A DNA stretch of 64,000 nucleotides from Pseudomonas sp. GD04091 (GTDB lineage Bacteria > Pseudomonadota > Gammaproteobacteria > Pseudomonadales > Pseudomonadaceae). A program made the position numbers and the translations under genes. Each line of letters starts with the position of its first letter. Within the stretch, counting starts at the first letter, position 1. This document shows positions 6,081 to 19,229 of this stretch, one piece after another. Below the pieces are notes generated by a model. The model ran no database searches and was not told the DNA's origin. It worked only from the letters and a program-made list of their open reading frames with translations. The DNA lies in contig NZ_JAOEBG010000006.1 in assembly GCF_029836165.1 (NCBI RefSeq), positions 1 to 64,000 of the forward strand, written 5' to 3'.

Positions 6081-8522
6081 ATGCCCCACCACACCCCCTT
6101 GGCCCTGAGCCTGGCCATCGGCAGCCTCGCCCTGCCCGCACTGGCCGCCGAACCTACCGACCGCCTCGACACCGTGGTCGTGGTCGGCACCCACCGCAGC
6201 GACCTCACCGCCCTGCAGAGCGCCGCCCCGGTGGACGTGCTCAGCGGCGAGCAGCTCCAGGAAACCGGCGCCCAGGATCTGTCCGGCGCCCTCACCGCGC
6301 TGTCGCCTTCGTTCAACTACCCGCAGTCGCCGCAAGGCGCCTTCGCCGGCTCCATCGCCCAGGGCGCCTCGCTGCGCGGCCTGGCCTCCGACCAGGTGCT
6401 GGTGCTGGTCAACGGCAAGCGCCGGCACACCAGCGCCAACGTCACCCGCCAAGGCCTGGTCAACGGCCGTGGCGCGGCGGCGGTGGACCTGAGCCTGATC
6501 CCGCTGGCGGCAGTCGAGCGGGTGGAAATCCTGCGCGATGGCGCCGCCGCCCAGTACGGCTCGGACGCCATCGCCGGGGTGATCAACATCGTGCTCAAGG
6601 AGCGTGACGAGGGTGGCAACCTCGGCTACCGCTTCGGCGGCTACGACAAGGGCGACGGCCTGCAGCGCAAGCTCAGCGGCTGGAAGGGCTTCGCCCTGCC
6701 CAACGACGGCTTCCTCACCCTGGCCTTCGACGCCGGCAGCCAGGACCCGGCCAGCGATACCCGCGACGACAACCGGATCTTCTACCCCGGCTCCACCAGC
6801 ACCAACACCCCGCGCGAGCAGAACAACCGCTACCGCAACTGGCGCTGGGGCGCGGGCAATGTCTCCGACCAATACAACTTCACCGCCAACGCCGAAATGG
6901 GCCTGGGCGACGGCCTGAGCGCCTACGGCCTGGCCACCTATGCGCACAAGAACACCGACGCCGAGAACTTCTTCGACCCGCCCACCACCCTGCGCAACAA
7001 CTACGCCAGCGTGGCCCTGGCGCGCTACCCGGATGGCCGCCTGCCGATCACCCGCTACGGCCTGGAGGACTACGCCGTCACCGGCGGCCTGCGCTACGAG
7101 GACGAGGCCCTCGGCCACTTCGACCTGGCCCTGAACCATGGCGACAACCGCCTCGACTCCACCGACCGCGATGCCATCAACCCCAGCTGGGGCACGGCCA
7201 GCGCCTCGACGATCTACACCGGCCGGCGCGAGGCCGACCAGACCAACCTCACCCTGGACTGGACCCGCGACTTCGCCACCGACCTGCTGTTCAAGCCACT
7301 GACGGTGTCCGCCGGCCTGGCCTGGCGCGAGGAGAACTACGAGCTCAGTGCCGGCGACGCCCAGGGCTGGCAGAACGGGCCACTGTTCAACAGCGTTGAC
7401 CCGCTGACCGGGCGGCGTATTCCCGGCTACTACTCAGGCATCACCCAGGTCGACGCCGCCTCCCTCGACCGCCGGGTGATCGGCGCCTACTTCGACCTCG
7501 AAGGGCAGATCACCGAGAAATTCCAGGCCGGTTTCGCCCTGCGCAGCGAGCATTACTCCGACTTCGGCGACACCACCAACGGCAAGCTGTCGCTGCGCTA
7601 CGACTTCACCCCCGAGCTCGCCGCCCGGGCCAGCGCCAGCACCGGCTACCGCGCGCCCTCGCTGGTGCAGTCGGGGCTGTCGTCGTTCAGTGTGCAGGTG
7701 GTCGAGCAGCCACCGGGCAGCGGCAACTGGGTCGAGGTGCAGCAGCGCACCTTGCGGGCCGACAGCCCCGAGGCCCAGCTGCTCGGCGGCAAGGCGCTCA
7801 AGCCGGAGGAATCGACCAACTTCTCCGTCGGCCTGGTGTGGCGCCCACTGCCCAACGCCTCGCTGACCGTCGACGCCTACCGCATCGACATCGACAACCG
7901 CATCACCCTGTCCGACCAGTTGCCGGCCTCGGTGGTCGGGCCGATCTTCGCTGGCACGCCCTACGCCAACATCCAGAGCGCGGCGTTCTACACCAACATC
8001 GCCGACACCCGCACCGACGGCATCGAACTGGCCGGTCACTACCAGATCGACCTCGGTGCCTGGGGCGGCCTCGACCTCAACGGCGGTTACGCCCACACCA
8101 ACACACGTATCACCGGTCTGGACGATGTCGGCGGCATCCCCGGCAACCAGATCATCGGCCGCAACACCCAGGGGCTGATCGAGGACGGCACGCCCAAGGA
8201 CAAGCTGACCCTGAGCGCCAACTGGCGGTTCGACGGCTGGAGCGTGACCGTGGCCCAGCGCCGTTATGGTCAATGGCAGAACCGCAACGCCGCCAACCCA
8301 GCGCTGGACCAGACCTTCGGCGCGCAATGGGTGACCGACCTGGACGTGGCCTATCGCTTCGGGCTGGGGCTGACCCTGTCGGTGGGGGCGATCAATCTGT
8401 TCGACAGCCATCCGGACAAGCTCGAAGGCGCGCAGCTGTACGGCGTGCCGAAGTATTCGATCACCAGCCCCGAAGGCGCGCAGGGGGCTTTCTATTACAC
8501 CAGCCTGAACTACGACTTCTGA
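6081..8522 (+). CDS. TonB-dependent outer-membrane receptor
   Basis: This 813-residue protein has a short signal peptide (cleavage near LAA-EP, about residue 23) and a TonB-box-like DTVVVVGT. A plug domain follows with LRGLASDQVLVLVNGKRRH, VERVEILRDGAAAQYGSDAI and GVINIVLK, and the barrel ends in Phe (SLNYDF). It is only distantly similar to the preceding receptor, so this is not a tandem duplication. The ATG at 6081 follows AAAGGA. No separate sigma-54 site was found in the 156-bp gap, which is mostly REP sequence, so it may be read from the promoter at 3628. It converges on glgB. Confidence 0.85.
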   Translation: MPHHTPLALSLAIGSLALPALAAEPTDRLDTVVVVGTHRSDLTALQSAAPVDVLSGEQLQETGAQDLSGALTALSPSFNYPQSPQGAFAGSIAQGASLRGLASDQVLVLVNGKRRHTSANVTRQGLVNGRGAAAVDLSLIPLAAVERVEILRDGAAAQYGSDAIAGVINIVLKERDEGGNLGYRFGGYDKGDGLQRKLSGWKGFALPNDGFLTLAFDAGSQDPASDTRDDNRIFYPGSTSTNTPREQNNRYRNWRWGAGNVSDQYNFTANAEMGLGDGLSAYGLATYAHKNTDAENFFDPPTTLRNNYASVALARYPDGRLPITRYGLEDYAVTGGLRYEDEALGHFDLALNHGDNRLDSTDRDAINPSWGTASASTIYTGRREADQTNLTLDWTRDFATDLLFKPLTVSAGLAWREENYELSAGDAQGWQNGPLFNSVDPLTGRRIPGYYSGITQVDAASLDRRVIGAYFDLEGQITEKFQAGFALRSEHYSDFGDTTNGKLSLRYDFTPELAARASASTGYRAPSLVQSGLSSFSVQVVEQPPGSGNWVEVQQRTLRADSPEAQLLGGKALKPEESTNFSVGLVWRPLPNASLTVDAYRIDIDNRITLSDQLPASVVGPIFAGTPYANIQSAAFYTNIADTRTDGIELAGHYQIDLGAWGGLDLNGGYAHTNTRITGLDDVGGIPGNQIIGRNTQGLIEDGTPKDKLTLSANWRFDGWSVTVAQRRYGQWQNRNAANPALDQTFGAQWVTDLDVAYRFGLGLTLSVGAINLFDSHPDKLEGAQLYGVPKYSITSPEGAQGAFYYTSLNYDF

Positions 8523-8562
8523 GCGCGAACCGCGGCGGCGACAGGCCTGCGCCGCCTTCGAT

Positions 8563-8603
8563 CCCTGCGCGAGCGGGCTGGCCCGCGAAAGGCCAGCGCA
8601 GGG
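8563..8603. repeat. REP-like palindrome
   Basis: CCCTGCGCGAGCGGGCTGGC followed by an inverted arm ending GCCAGCGCAGGG. It lies between the convergent receptor and glgB genes and may act as a bidirectional transcript end. Confidence 0.65.
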
Positions 8604-8609
8604 CACGAA

Positions 8610-10820
8610 TCAAGCCGGTTTCATCACCAGCACTCCCAACGGCGGCAGGTTCAGCGCCAAGGACAAGGGCTGGCCATGGCTGGGCACCGCTTCGCTGGCC
8701 ACCGCACCGAGATTGCCCACATTCGACCCGGCATACAGCGCGGCATCGCTGTTGAGCAACTCCACCCACTGCTCGCCGAACGGCACACCGATCTGGTACC
8801 CCTCGCGCGGCACCGGAGTGAAGTTGGCCACCACCAGCAACGGCTCGCCCTGGCTGCTCCAGCGCAGCCAGGCATATACGCTGTTGTGCGCGTCGTCGCC
8901 GATCAGCCACTGGAAGCCCTGGGGCTGGCAGTCCTGCTCGTGCAGCGCGGGCAGCTCGCGGTACAACCGGTTGAGATCGGCCACCAGCTTCTGCACGCCC
9001 TGGTGCTCGGGATACTGCAGCAGGTACCAGTCCAGCTGATGATCGTGGTTCCACTCGCGCCACTGGCCGAACTCGCAGCCCATGAACAGCAGCTTCTTGC
9101 CCGGGTGGGTCCACATGAATGCCAGGTACGCCCGCAGGTTGGCGAACTTCTGCCAGCGGTCGCCGGGCATCTTGTCGATCAGCGAATGCTTGCCGTGCAC
9201 CACTTCGTCGTGGGAGATGGGCAGGATGAAATGCTCGGAATAGGCGTAGATCAGCCCAAAGCTCATCTCGTTGTGGTGGTGGGTGCGGTGGATCGGGTCG
9301 TTCTGGATGTAGTGCAGGGTGTCGTGCATCCAGCCCATGTTCCACTTGTAGGCGAAACCCAGCCCGCCCTGCTGCACCGGCTGGCTGACGCCGGGCCAGG
9401 CGGTGGACTCCTCGGCGATGATCAACGCGCCCGGCGCCTCATGGGCGGCGACGCTGTTGAGGTGGCGGATGAAGTCGATGGCCTCCAGGTTCTCGCGCCC
9501 GCCATGGCGGTTGGGCACCCATTCACCGGCCTTGCGCGAGTAGTCGCGATAGAGCATCGAGGCCACCGCGTCGACGCGCAGGCCATCGATGTGGAAGTGC
9601 TTGAGCCAGTGCAGCGCCGAGGCCAGCATGAAGCCGCGCACCTCGTTGCGACCGAGGTTGTAGATCAGCGTGTTCCAGTCCTGATGGAAGCCTTCCAGCG
9701 GGTTGTCGTACTCGTACAGCGCGGTGCCATCGAAGCGGGCCAGGCCATGCTCGTCGGTGGGGAAATGCGCCGGTACCCAGTCGAGGATCACGCCGATGCC
9801 ACCCTGGTGGCAGGCGTCGACGAAGGCGGCGAAGTCCTCGGCGCTGCCATAGCGCGAGGTGGGCGCGAACAGCGACAGCGGCTGGTAGCCCCAGGAGCCG
9901 CCGAACGGGTGCTCCATGATCGGCATCAACTCGATATGGGTGAAGCCCAACTCTTGCACATAGGGCACCAGGCGCTCGGCCAGTTCGCGCCAGTCATGGA
10001 ACCGCGCGACTTCGCCGGCATCGTCCAGCTCGCAGCGCCAGGAGCCGGCGTGCAATTCGTAGATCGACAGTGGCGCGCTGTAGGCATGCCGTTGGGCGCG
10101 CTGCTCCATCCACTGGCCGTCGCGCCAGTCGTGGGCCAGGGCACCTGCCACCTTCGAGGCGGTGCTCGGCGACAGCTCGGTGGCCCGGGCCAGCGGATCG
10201 GCCTTGAGCGGTAGCACGCCGTCCGCGCCGAGCACTTCGAACTTGTAGGCCTCGCCCACGCCGAGCCTGGGCACGAACAGCTCCCACACCCCGGCGTTGT
10301 GCCGCAGGCGCATGGGATGGCGGCGCCCGTCCCAGTTGTTGAAGTCGCCGACCACCGACACCCGCCGCGCGTTCGGCGCCCAGACCGAGAAGCACACGCC
10401 GTCCACACCCTCGACCTGCAGGGGTTGTGCGCCGAAGCGTCCGGACAGGTCACGGTGGTTGCCCTCGGCGAACAGGTGCATGTCCATGTCGCCCAGTTGC
10501 GGGCCGAAGCTGTAGGGGTCCTCGCTGATCTGCTCGCCACCGGCCCAGCCGATCTGCAGCAGGTAGGGATGGACCGCGTCCAGGTGCGCGGTGAACAGCC
10601 CGGGCAGGCTGCCCTGGCGCATCTCGGCGAGGACACGTTCGTCATCACGGGCCAGCACGCGCACGCTGAGGGCGTTGGGCAGGTAGGCACGGATAGACTG
10701 GCCGCCCGCACCGTCGGGGTGCGGGCCGAGCACGGCGAACGGATCGGCGTGCTCGGCGCGGGCCAGGGCGTCGAGATCCCGTTGCCGAAGGCCGCCGTTG
10801 TCACGCGTGGTTGCATTCAT
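8610..10820 (-). CDS. glgB: 1,4-alpha-glucan branching enzyme
   Basis: This 736-residue cytoplasmic enzyme transfers alpha-1,4-glucan segments to alpha-1,6 branch points. It has an N-terminal beta-sandwich region, a CBM48-like domain (about 120-220, with [10 protein letters not shown]) and a GH13 catalytic barrel. The nucleophile is Asp417 in [10 protein letters not shown], the acid/base is Glu470 in ALIIAEEST, and SHDEVVHGK contains the third carboxylate. The ATG at 10820 (MNATTRDN) was preferred because a GGGGCAG-type ribosome site precedes it; longer in-frame reading would run into REP sequence. It is the last gene of the glgE-treS-glgB block, where it would branch the glucan built by GlgE. 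Confidence 0.93.
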   Translation of the reverse strand: MNATTRDNGGLRQRDLDALARAEHADPFAVLGPHPDGAGGQSIRAYLPNALSVRVLARDDERVLAEMRQGSLPGLFTAHLDAVHPYLLQIGWAGGEQISEDPYSFGPQLGDMDMHLFAEGNHRDLSGRFGAQPLQVEGVDGVCFSVWAPNARRVSVVGDFNNWDGRRHPMRLRHNAGVWELFVPRLGVGEAYKFEVLGADGVLPLKADPLARATELSPSTASKVAGALAHDWRDGQWMEQRAQRHAYSAPLSIYELHAGSWRCELDDAGEVARFHDWRELAERLVPYVQELGFTHIELMPIMEHPFGGSWGYQPLSLFAPTSRYGSAEDFAAFVDACHQGGIGVILDWVPAHFPTDEHGLARFDGTALYEYDNPLEGFHQDWNTLIYNLGRNEVRGFMLASALHWLKHFHIDGLRVDAVASMLYRDYSRKAGEWVPNRHGGRENLEAIDFIRHLNSVAAHEAPGALIIAEESTAWPGVSQPVQQGGLGFAYKWNMGWMHDTLHYIQNDPIHRTHHHNEMSFGLIYAYSEHFILPISHDEVVHGKHSLIDKMPGDRWQKFANLRAYLAFMWTHPGKKLLFMGCEFGQWREWNHDHQLDWYLLQYPEHQGVQKLVADLNRLYRELPALHEQDCQPQGFQWLIGDDAHNSVYAWLRWSSQGEPLLVVANFTPVPREGYQIGVPFGEQWVELLNSDAALYAGSNVGNLGAVASEAVPSHGQPLSLALNLPPLGVLVMKPA

Positions 10821-10854
10821 CTCACTGCCCCTTTCCATGTTTTCATTGATAGAG

Positions 10855-10960
10855 CTGGGGCTGCGTTGCAGCCCTTTCGCGACACAAGGCCGCTCCCACA
10901 GGGATTGCGCGATCTCTGTGGGAGCGGCCTTGTGTCGCGAAAGGGCCGCAACGCGGCCCC
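10855..10960. repeat. REP palindrome pair
   Basis: Two inverted copies of the GGCCGCTCCCACAGG / CCTGTGGGAGCGGCC type with GTGTCGCGAAAGGGCCGC flanks occupy the treS-glgB junction inside the operon. Confidence 0.85.
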
Positions 10961-10974
10961 AGGGTCTTTCAGGC

Positions 10975-14292
<3,318 letters not shown>

Positions 14293-14327
14293 TGGGGACT
14301 CCTTTCATTTCCAGTTCGGCACGCCCC

Positions 14328-14444
14328 CTGTAGGAGCGGCCTTGTGTCGCGAAAGGGGCGCGAAGCGGCCCCAGGTTCTCAACGACATGACAGATTGCTG
14401 GGGCTGCTACGCAGCCCTTTCGCGACACAAGGCCGCTCCTACAG
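14328..14444. repeat. REP palindrome pair
   Basis: CTGTAGGAGCGGCCTTGTGT and its inverted partner ending GGCCGCTCCTACAG lie about 60 nt apart between glgE and treS. Confidence 0.85.
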
Positions 14445-14448
14445 GGGA

Positions 14449-16467
14449 TCAGCGGAGCTTTTCGATGCGCCAGATGCCGAACGGCTGGTGCCACGGCTCG
14501 ATGCGCATCCACTGGGTCTTGCCGTGCCAGGTCCAGCGGTGGCCGTTCATCAGGTCCTCGCCCTGGGTGTCGGCGTTGTCGTCCAGCCCCAGTTCCCACA
14601 GCGGCAACTCGAAGTTGGCCTCCTGGGCGTTGTGCGGGTCGAGGCTGACGGCCACCAGGATGAAGTTGTCGCGCTCGGGCGTGCGCTTGGCGAAGTACAG
14701 GATGTTGTCGTTCCAGCAGTTGAGGAACACCACGCCCAGGTGTGTCTGCAGGGCGCGGTTCTGCCTTCTGATGCGGTTGAGCTGGGCGATCTCGGCGACG
14801 ATGTTGCCGGGCTGGTTGAAATCGCGCGGGCGGATCTCGTACTTCTCCGAGTCGAGGTATTCCTCCTTGCCCGGCAGCGGCGTGCCTTCGCACAGCTCGA
14901 ACCCCGAGTACATGCCCCACAACCCCGAGCCCATGGTCGCCAGCGCGGCGCGGATCAGGAAACCGGCGCGGCCCGAAGTCTGCAGGAAGTACGGGTTGAT
15001 GTCCGGCGTGTTGACGAAGAAATTGGGGCGGTAGCACAGGCTCCACGGTGGCTGGTTGAGCTGCTCGAAGAACTCGCGCAGCTCCTGTTTGCCGTTGCGC
15101 CAGGTGAAGTAGGTGTAGCTCTGGGCGTAGCCGACCTTGCCCAGGCGCGCCATCATCGCCGGGCGGGTGAACGCCTCGGCGAGGAAGATCACCTCGGGGT
15201 GCCGGCTGCGCACATTGGCGATCAGCCACTGCCAGAACGGCAGCGGCTTGGTGTGCGGATTGTCGACCCGGAAGGTCTTCACCCCCTCCTCGACCCAGCC
15301 GACCACCACGTCGCGCAGCGCCAGCCACAGCGACGGCACGGCCTCGGGCGCGTAGAAGTCGACGTTGACGATGTCCTGGTACTTCTTCGGCGGGTTCTCG
15401 GCGTAGCGGATGGTGCCGTCGGGACGCCAGCTGAACCAGCCCGGGTGCTCCTTGAGCCAGGGATGGTCCTGGGAGCACTGGATGGCGAAGTCCAGGGCGA
15501 TCTCCAGGCCGTGCTCGGCGGCGGCGGCGACCAGTCGGCGAAAATCCTCGCGCGTGCCCAGCTGCGGGTGGATGGCGTCATGACCGCCTTCGGGGCTGCC
15601 GATCGCGTACGGGCTGCCAGGGTCGCCGGGCTGGGCCTGCAAGGCGTTGTTGCGGCCCTTGCGGTGCTGCATGCCGATGGGATGGATGGGCGGGAAATAC
15701 AGCACGTCGAAGCCCATGTCGCGGATCATCGGCAGGCGCTGGTGCACATCGTCGAACGTACCGTGGCGCTCGGGGTCATCGGTGATCGAGCGCGGGAACA
15801 GTTCGTACCAGCTGGCGAACCGGGCCGCTTCACGGTCGACATCGACGGCAAGCTCCGGGCTGCGGGTGAGGTAGCTGCGGTGCTCGGCCTCCGCCATCAG
15901 CCGGGCGGCATCGGGATGCAGCAGCTGCGCCACCTGAGCGTCCACCGACTGCTCCGACAGGCCCTGGCGCAGCGCCTGCAACTGCTCGCGCAGCGGCCCG
16001 TCGCTGCGCTCGACACCCTTGCCCAGCAACCGCCGCCCCTCCTCGAGCTCCAGCTTCACATCGACACCGGCGGCGTACTTCTTCTCGAGGTCGTGGCAGT
16101 AGGTGGCGTAGGGGTCGATCCAGGCCTCGAGGCTGAACAGGTGCAGGCCCAGCTCGGTGGGGGTGAACTCGGCCAGCCACAGGTCGTTGCCGGGCGAGAG
16201 CATGGCCACGCAGTGCCAGCGACGGCTGTGGGCCTGGCGCCAGTACAGGCTCACCGCCAGGCGGTCGTGGCCATCGGTGTACACCTTGGCGCTCACCTCG
16301 ACCTTGTGACCACGCACCGCCTTGGCGGCGAAGGTACCGCCGTCGAGCACCGGGCTCACGTCCTCGATCACGATGCGCGGGGCCAGCAGCGCCTGCGAGA
16401 GGCTGATGGCCTGGTCCGGATGGTCGTTGGCCATGGGCACGCTTTCGAAGGGCTCGTTACCAGACAT
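14449..16467 (-). CDS. glgE: alpha-1,4-glucan:maltose-1-phosphate maltosyltransferase
   Basis: This 672-residue cytoplasmic GH13_3 enzyme extends alpha-glucan with maltosyl units from maltose 1-phosphate. After an N-terminal beta domain and a four-helix insert (about 125-200) comes the barrel, with YFPPIHPIG and the nucleophile Asp402 in FRVDNPHTKP. The acid/base Glu431 follows in IFLAEAFTRP; the 29-residue spacing equals that of Streptomyces GlgE. The ATG at 16467 (MSGNEPF) has GGAG eight bases upstream; an in-frame ATG at 16512 has no ribosome site. It heads the glgE-treS-glgB operon. Confidence 0.93.
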   Translation of the reverse strand: MSGNEPFESVPMANDHPDQAISLSQALLAPRIVIEDVSPVLDGGTFAAKAVRGHKVEVSAKVYTDGHDRLAVSLYWRQAHSRRWHCVAMLSPGNDLWLAEFTPTELGLHLFSLEAWIDPYATYCHDLEKKYAAGVDVKLELEEGRRLLGKGVERSDGPLREQLQALRQGLSEQSVDAQVAQLLHPDAARLMAEAEHRSYLTRSPELAVDVDREAARFASWYELFPRSITDDPERHGTFDDVHQRLPMIRDMGFDVLYFPPIHPIGMQHRKGRNNALQAQPGDPGSPYAIGSPEGGHDAIHPQLGTREDFRRLVAAAAEHGLEIALDFAIQCSQDHPWLKEHPGWFSWRPDGTIRYAENPPKKYQDIVNVDFYAPEAVPSLWLALRDVVVGWVEEGVKTFRVDNPHTKPLPFWQWLIANVRSRHPEVIFLAEAFTRPAMMARLGKVGYAQSYTYFTWRNGKQELREFFEQLNQPPWSLCYRPNFFVNTPDINPYFLQTSGRAGFLIRAALATMGSGLWGMYSGFELCEGTPLPGKEEYLDSEKYEIRPRDFNQPGNIVAEIAQLNRIRRQNRALQTHLGVVFLNCWNDNILYFAKRTPERDNFILVAVSLDPHNAQEANFELPLWELGLDDNADTQGEDLMNGHRWTWHGKTQWMRIEPWHQPFGIWRIEKLR

Positions 16468-16605
16468 CGCACTCGCTCCGTGGGGATTGTGGCGGTAAGG
16501 GTTCAGAGCCATGGCGGCGGGCGGGGTTCAAAAAAAATGAGCGAATGGCGCACGGCCGGGTCGAAGCCTGCAGTACCGTTTCATTCATCCCGCGAGGTCA
16601 GGCCC

Positions 16606-16773
16606 ATGAACATTCCCATTCCACCAGAGACACCCGACCCGAACATCGACGACCCGACATTGCCGCCGCCGGTACCCGAGGAAGATCCGGACGAGCTGCC
16701 GATCAAGCCGACCGTGCCGCCGACCGTGGGCGACCCGCCGAGCGAGGAGCCGCCGGTGAAAGGTAGAGGATAG
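16606..16773 (+). CDS. small proline-rich acidic protein
   Basis: This 55-residue protein is dominated by Pro, Glu and Asp (for example IPPETPDP, LPPPVPEEDPDE, PTVPPTVGDPPSEEPP), with no hydrophobic segment and probably no stable fold. GAGGTCAGG upstream of ATG 16606 is a usable ribosome site, and the gene is divergent from glgE across about 140 bp. I do not recognise a function. A chance reading frame is possible in this GC-rich DNA, but the compositional bias together with a ribosome site favours a real gene. Confidence 0.5.
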   Translation: MNIPIPPETPDPNIDDPTLPPPVPEEDPDELPIKPTVPPTVGDPPSEEPPVKGRG

Positions 16774-16796
16774 ACAAGGTTGTTGCGGGGCGGAGT

Positions 16797-16822
16797 CACC
16801 TGATATTTCTGCCAGTAGCACA
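16797..16822 (+). repeat. direct repeat, copy 1, before the first acyl-carrier-like gene
   Basis: CACCTGATATTTCTGCCAGT, continuing AGCACA, recurs at 17181-17206 with two differences, 384 bp downstream. Each copy precedes one of the two acyl-carrier-like genes by roughly 50 bp. Confidence 0.7.
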
Positions 16823-16873
16823 GCGCGATCAATCAGCATACAACGCTCATGTCACTTACATGAGGGTACTGTC

Positions 16874-17113
16874 ATGGATTACTTGGAAGAAAGACTGATA
16901 ACTCTTATCACGGAACAGCTTAGTATTGAGAAGACATATGTCATCCCCACCGCAAACTTTGAGACGGATCTAGGTGCAGACAATCTGGATATTATTGGGA
17001 TCGTCATGGCTACCGAGAAAGAATTCGATATTACCCTCGATGGAGATCAAGCGGAGAAAGTCAAAACGGTAAATGACCTCCTCGTGCTAGTACGAAAAGC
17101 ATCACCCAAGTAA
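16874..17113 (+). CDS. acyl-carrier-protein-like protein lacking the phosphopantetheine serine
   Basis: This is a 79-residue acidic four-helix protein of ACP length. The segment matching the canonical GADSLD site reads GADNLDIIGI, so the Ser that receives 4'-phosphopantetheine is Asn and normal holo-ACP formation is not expected. The rest looks ACP-like (helix II IVMATEKEF, then FDITLDGDQAEKVKTVNDL). Base composition is clearly lower in GC than the neighbouring genes, hinting at transfer or relaxed constraint. The gene lies just upstream of a second ACP-like gene that keeps the Ser. It may be a regulatory or structural relative, or a decaying duplicate. Confidence 0.7.
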   Translation: MDYLEERLITLITEQLSIEKTYVIPTANFETDLGADNLDIIGIVMATEKEFDITLDGDQAEKVKTVNDLLVLVRKASPK

Positions 17114-17180
17114 TACCTCAAGGCCGAGAACTGTCCCGTGCTCTTGCGGGGCAGTCTGGCGCTCGAACCAGACAATTGCA

Positions 17181-17206
17181 CACCTGGTATTTCTGCCAGT
17201 AGCAGA
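17181..17206 (+). repeat. direct repeat, copy 2, before the second acyl-carrier-like gene
   Basis: CACCTGGTATTTCTGCCAGT, continuing AGCAGA, is the second copy of the repeat at 16797-16822. A shared TTGCGGGGC lies a little upstream of both, which suggests that a whole ACP-plus-leader unit was duplicated. Confidence 0.7.
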
Positions 17207-17259
17207 GTCTTCTGGGGCCATGTATAGAAAGACACTCCTCTCTGACGGCAGCCCCAGGC

Positions 17260-17520
17260 ATGCGCTCGCGCCTCTACATCGCCTTCCAGTTGCAATGGAT
17301 TCTCGCCGGCTTCCTCGAACAGAGCCTGCACCGGATCCGGCCGGACATCGCCATGGACGAACTGGGCGCCGACAGTTTCGACGTGGTAGAGCTGCAAGCC
17401 ATCGTGGAGGAGACATTCGGCATCTTCATCCCCCACCAAATCCAGACGTACACCACCTTCGCCGAACTGGTCGACCTGGTCTACAAGGCGATGCCTAGCC
17501 CCCAAGCTCCTCCACGCTGA
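17260..17520 (+). CDS. acyl carrier protein-like protein
   Basis: This 86-residue protein has the ACP signature DELGADSFDVVELQAIVEETF, in which Ser of GADSFD would carry 4'-phosphopantetheine. It should hold an acyl thioester for a partner enzyme in the cytoplasm. The N-terminus (MRSRLYIAFQLQWILAGFLEQ) is more hydrophobic than in fatty-acid-synthesis ACP. The ribosome site before ATG 17260 is weak, so the start is uncertain. The last 26 bp overlap the 3' end of the convergent acyl-CoA ligase gene. The partner enzyme is not evident; the neighbouring ligase is a guess from position only. Confidence 0.7.
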   Translation: MRSRLYIAFQLQWILAGFLEQSLHRIRPDIAMDELGADSFDVVELQAIVEETFGIFIPHQIQTYTTFAELVDLVYKAMPSPQAPPR

Positions 17521-19165
17521 TTTCGCGCATCCGAAACTTCTGCACCTTCCCCGTCACCGTCATCGGAAACTCATCCACGAAACGGAAATACCGCGGCGTC
17601 TTGAAATGCGCCAGCCGCGCCTTGCACCACTGCTGCAGTTCCTCCGCCGTGGCACTGTGCCCGGGGTGCAGGCGAATCCATGCCACCACCTCCTCGCCAT
17701 ACCTGCTGCACGGAATGCCCACCACCTGCGCCTCGGCCACCGCCGGATGGGTATGGAAGAACTCCTCCAGCTCACGCGGATAGATGTTTTCGCCGCCCCT
17801 GATGATCATGTCCTTGTTGCGCCCGACGATGCGCACATAACCCTCGTCGTCCATCACCGCCAGGTCGCCGGTGTGCATCCAGCCGGCCGGGTCGATGGCG
17901 TCATGGGTGGCCTGCAGGTTGTCCCAGTAGCCGAGCATCACGCTGTAGCCCCGGGTGCACAGCTCGCCGATCTCGCCTCGCAGGACGGTGCGCCCGTCGG
18001 CGTCCACCAGCTTGGTTTCCAGCTGCGGCTGGGTGCGGCCCACCGTGGTCACGCGCAGCTCCAGGCCGTCGTCGGGGCCGGTCTGCAGCGATACCGGGCT
18101 GGTTTCGGTCATGCCGTAGGCGATCTGCACCTCGGCCATGTGCAGCTGGTCGATGACCTTGCGCATCACCTCGATCGGGCAAGTGGCGCCGGCCATGATG
18201 CCGCTGCGCAGCGTGGACAGGTCCAGCAAGGTGCGGCTGGGGTGATCGAGCATGGCAATGAACATGGTCGGCACGCCGTAGAGGATGCTGGCGCGTTCCT
18301 CGGCCACGGCACGCAGGGTGAACTCGGCGTCGAAGGCGTCGTTGGGATAGACCATGGTGCTGCCGTGGGTGATGCAACCGAGGTTGGCCATGACCATGCC
18401 GAAGCAGTGATACAGCGGCACCGGGATCACCATGCGGTCACGCTCGCTCAGGCCCAGGCTCTCGCCGACCATGTAGCCGTTGTTGAGGATGTTGTAGTGG
18501 CTCAGGGTCGCGCCCTTGGGCGCGCCGGTGGTGCCGGAGGTGTACTGGATGTTCACCGGCTGGTCGAACTGCAGGCTCTGCTGGCGGGCTTCGCAGGCGG
18601 CAGGCGTCACCTCCCCCGCCCGCCCGGCCAGCGCGGCCCAGGGCAGGAAGCCCGAGGGCGGCTCGGCGGCCAGGCTGATCACACCGCGCAGGTCGGGCAG
18701 GCGTTCGCCGGCCAGTTCGCCCACGGCATGGTTCGCCAGCTCAGGCACCAGCTCCTGCACCATCGCGTGGTAGTCGCAGGTCTTGAAGGCATCGGCGCAC
18801 ACCAGCCAGCGGCAGCCGGACTGGCGCAGCACATACTCCAGCTCGCCCACCCGATAGGCCGGGTTGATGTTGACCAGGATCGCGCCGACCTTGGCCGTGG
18901 CCAGCTGCAGGATGCACCACTGCGCGCAGTTGGGCGCCCAGATGCCGACCCGCTCGCCGCCCTCCACGCCCAGCGCCATCAACGCCCGGGCATGCACGTC
19001 GACCTCGGCGGCCAGCTCGCGCCAGCTGTAGCGCAATCCTTGGTGGCGCACTACCAGCGCCTCGCGTTCGCCGTGGCGGGCGACAGTGGCATCGAAGGCC
19101 TGGCCGACGGTCAGGGTCAGCAATGGGTGATCCTGGCGGCCGCGCGTGTAGCTTGGTTGAGGCAT
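17495..19165 (-). CDS. AMP-dependent acyl-CoA ligase
   Basis: This 556-residue adenylate-forming enzyme activates a carboxylic acid to its CoA thioester using ATP. Motifs in order are the P-loop [21 protein letters not shown], the A5 motif [43 protein letters not shown] and the C-terminal catalytic Lys in [13 protein letters not shown]. It belongs to the medium/long-chain fatty-acid ligase branch; the true substrate is unknown. It is divergent from liuA, and two LiuR-like operators lie between them, so it may belong to the leucine/acyl-CoA degradation regulon. A purine-rich site precedes ATG 19165. Confidence 0.88.
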   Translation of the reverse strand: MPQPSYTRGRQDHPLLTLTVGQAFDATVARHGEREALVVRHQGLRYSWRELAAEVDVHARALMALGVEGGERVGIWAPNCAQWCILQLATAKVGAILVNINPAYRVGELEYVLRQSGCRWLVCADAFKTCDYHAMVQELVPELANHAVGELAGERLPDLRGVISLAAEPPSGFLPWAALAGRAGEVTPAACEARQQSLQFDQPVNIQYTSGTTGAPKGATLSHYNILNNGYMVGESLGLSERDRMVIPVPLYHCFGMVMANLGCITHGSTMVYPNDAFDAEFTLRAVAEERASILYGVPTMFIAMLDHPSRTLLDLSTLRSGIMAGATCPIEVMRKVIDQLHMAEVQIAYGMTETSPVSLQTGPDDGLELRVTTVGRTQPQLETKLVDADGRTVLRGEIGELCTRGYSVMLGYWDNLQATHDAIDPAGWMHTGDLAVMDDEGYVRIVGRNKDMIIRGGENIYPRELEEFFHTHPAVAEAQVVGIPCSRYGEEVVAWIRLHPGHSATAEELQQWCKARLAHFKTPRYFRFVDEFPMTVTGKVQKFRMREISVEELGG

Positions 19166-19229
19166 GGTGATCCCTTCTTGTGGTTGTTCTGGGCATGACT
19201 GAAGCAGGCGTCAATTACTCTGGCGCAGA

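Noticed and set aside
3702..7139. An open frame of over 1100 codons on the minus strand opposite the TonB receptor genes
   Set aside because: It is antisense to two clearly recognisable receptors, is rich in Val/Gly/Ala/Gln without domains, and is a product of GC-rich codon bias.
17181..17206. A sigma-54 promoter within the repeat before the second acyl-carrier-like gene
   Set aside because: The GG and GC elements in TGGTATTTCTGCC are only 7 bases apart instead of 10.
17220..17498. An alternative plus-strand frame starting ATG 17220 over the second acyl-carrier-like gene
   Set aside because: It is out of frame with the GADSFD carrier motif and gives an Arg/Pro-rich product typical of shifted GC-rich reading.
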